Part shown: one piece after another, positions 62,539 through 64,000 of the stretch
How positions within the stretch are numbered: position 1 is the first letter of the stretch
How the letters are laid out: the number at the start of each line of letters is the position of its first letter
Origin: Medicago truncatula
Lineage: Eukaryota; Streptophyta; Magnoliopsida; Fabales; Fabaceae
Assembly (NCBI RefSeq): GCF_003473485.1
Contig: NC_053045.1
Location: 43,132,494 to 43,196,493, forward strand
Direction of reading: 5' to 3'
Length of the DNA stretch: 64,000 nt
Made by a program: the position numbers and the translations under genes
Notes under the pieces: generated by a model
What the model saw: the letters and a program-made list of their open reading frames with translations, nothing else
What the model was told of the DNA's origin: nothing
Databases searched by the model: none

Positions 62539-63938
62539 TCATTTCCATATCTTCACCACAGAATCACTGCTAGCTGATGCAATATTGAATTCACTTCGCG
62601 CCGTAGTAGCTGCTAGTCCAGTAATTAATACATCAGAGGCACCTCCTTTATTACGTCTTTTCTCAGTCTCAAGAATCAACAATTCCAAGCACTGCAATAA
62701 GTTGTCCACAGATTATTTACTTACTATTTATGCAACCACCTCGTATACTTTTATAGTTTTAATAGGTTCAACTATGACTGAGTCTAACTGTATAACCTCT
62801 GTAACATTTACTTAACAGAGATATAGATGGGACTTAATGATCATAATAGAAGCGCAGGGAAGTGTTTACCTGAAAACCAGCAACAACTAAGACGTTAGGG
62901 TATCGAGGATGGAATATGACAGACTGAAACCTCTTCCCGTTTGATTGATACTCGAATATGCATCGTCTGTCCGACCAGACACGTACTTCATCTTCACTGA
63001 CAGAGGCAATCATATTCCCAGTGACGTCCAAACATATGGAATTGATGTCTTTGACGTGTCCCTAATATCGAATGAGAATCAGAGACACGGTGCAGTAATA
63101 ATAGTATCATGATACACAACTTATATATGATATGTGAAGCTCACCTGAAGTTGGTCAATAACAACCATAGTCGGAGTATCAATTATGGTAATAACATTTC
63201 GATTAGCAACTGCCAAAAGCTTCCCTGATCCAGGCTGAAATCTCACTAGGCTTCCTGCCTGAAATTCATTTTTATACAAGTCATTTTACTCTGTGATTCT
63301 GTTTTGAATACTTTAAAAGATGAGTTTTGAATACTGCAAAAATGAGTTTAAGACTAACCTTAAATTCGTTAACTAAGACATTCTTATGGAGATCCCATAC
63401 TTTAATTACATCACAGGTATCGGACGTGCAAAGAACTCCTCCTAATGGGTGAAAGTCCAATGATCTTACTGTCCCATTATGTCCAACAACATTGCAAAAT
63501 GATCTCTCGGGCTATACATATACAAATAATGAATTAATCCATAAGTTACATAGGAAGGAATAATGCAGATGAGTGAGTAGAAGGAGATGTGAAAAGAAAG
63601 AGACTCACACTGTTTGCATCCCATAATTTTACTGTTTTATCAGCAGAAGAGGTTGCAAACACAGTTGATCCTGGTTGAAATCTAACTTCGAAGATGGTAT
63701 CTAAATGTGACTCCAATGCCGTAACAGAAAGACCAGTTTCCAGGTAGCAAATGAAAGGCTATATAAACCACAATATAAGGAAGGATAAATACATTGGATA
63801 GACAAAGTGACAACAAACAAATGGATTTGAAAAATTTATCATATAGATTATTCACCTTCTTCCCAATCCCACCACTTGCTACAATCTTTCCATCCGATGA
63901 TAAATCGCAGGACAAAAGACTTTGACCGCTTGAAATAC
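62539..63938 (-). CDS. Compact LEUNIG-like WD40 protein, copy 4 (5' part beyond window)
   Basis: Exons 5-10 of the same gene structure are visible, ending at the stop 62539-62541; exons 1-4 (LisH/LUFS) would lie past 64000. Segments: SLLSCDLSSDGKIVASGG, VRFQPGSTVFATSSADKTVK then LWD, SLDFHPLGGVLCTSDT, VRFQPGSGKLLAVANRN, MIASVSEDEVRVW, C-terminus SSDSVVKIWK. Frame is open throughout and splice borders are canonical. In exon 9 the conserved Trp of the blade motif CWD is Leu (CLD), unlike copies 1-3. Sequence is closest to copy 2. Confidence 0.82.
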
Positions 63939-64000
63939 CTTGTGTTAGAAATAAAAATAAACATTTAATCAACTAAATTTCCTTAATTGTCATCTAAATT

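Noticed and set aside
47283-63938. Treating the LUG-like exons as pseudogene pieces because each open frame is short
   Set aside because: Joining at canonical GT-AG sites gives continuous frames of about 385 codons with conserved phases in all complete copies.

Overview
The window is nuclear DNA from a flowering plant, most likely a legume of the Medicago/Trifolium/Pisum type. This is inferred from the AT-rich sequence, short GT-AG introns, plant-only families (Dof, LEC2-like B3, plastid ribosomal protein S5, LEUNIG-like corepressors, coiled-coil NB-LRR remnants) and legume-style tRNA-derived SINEs and MITEs. The species is not proven. No CRISPR array, operon or prokaryotic feature is present.

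Layout. From 1 to 5.1 kb is a transposon cluster. Two long-TIR, Mutator-like elements each carry a decayed host-gene fragment (a zinc-finger homeodomain gene and a glutaredoxin-like gene), with a hairpin MITE between them. From 5.1 to 12 kb is intergenic, with one diverged tandem duplication. A two-exon Dof transcription factor gene lies at 12.05-13.40 kb. From 16.6 to 19.1 kb are LINE remnants, a SINE and a Stowaway-type MITE. A small DUF1764-type gene (20.74-21.11 kb) is followed by three pseudogene pieces: two inverted NB-LRR coiled-coil remnants and one membrane-protein exon. The six-exon gene for cytosolic ribosomal protein eS6 (25.31-27.90 kb, minus) has telo-box and site II promoter motifs and faces a long-TIR element with internal repeats. 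From 29 to 37 kb is repeat-rich (SINE, hairpin MITE, internally deleted LINE with target-site duplication, LTR-like sequence).

A six-exon B3-domain gene of LEC2/FUS3 type (38.31-40.97 kb) carries two SINEs in introns. After a MITE-rich gap comes the two-exon nuclear gene for plastid ribosomal protein uS5c (44.82-46.61 kb).

The right third (47.3 kb to the edge) is a head-to-tail minus-strand array of four compact LEUNIG-like genes (LisH/LUFS start plus WD40 repeats). Three are complete (386, 383 and 383 codons by my exon reconstruction) and one is cut by the window edge. All share the same ten-exon, same-phase structure where visible, and copies 2-4 share 3' flanking sequence. Ty1-copia remnants and an intronless C2H2 zinc-finger gene with EAR repression motifs lie between copies. 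The corepressor array and the EAR protein both belong to transcriptional repression; any functional link is inference.
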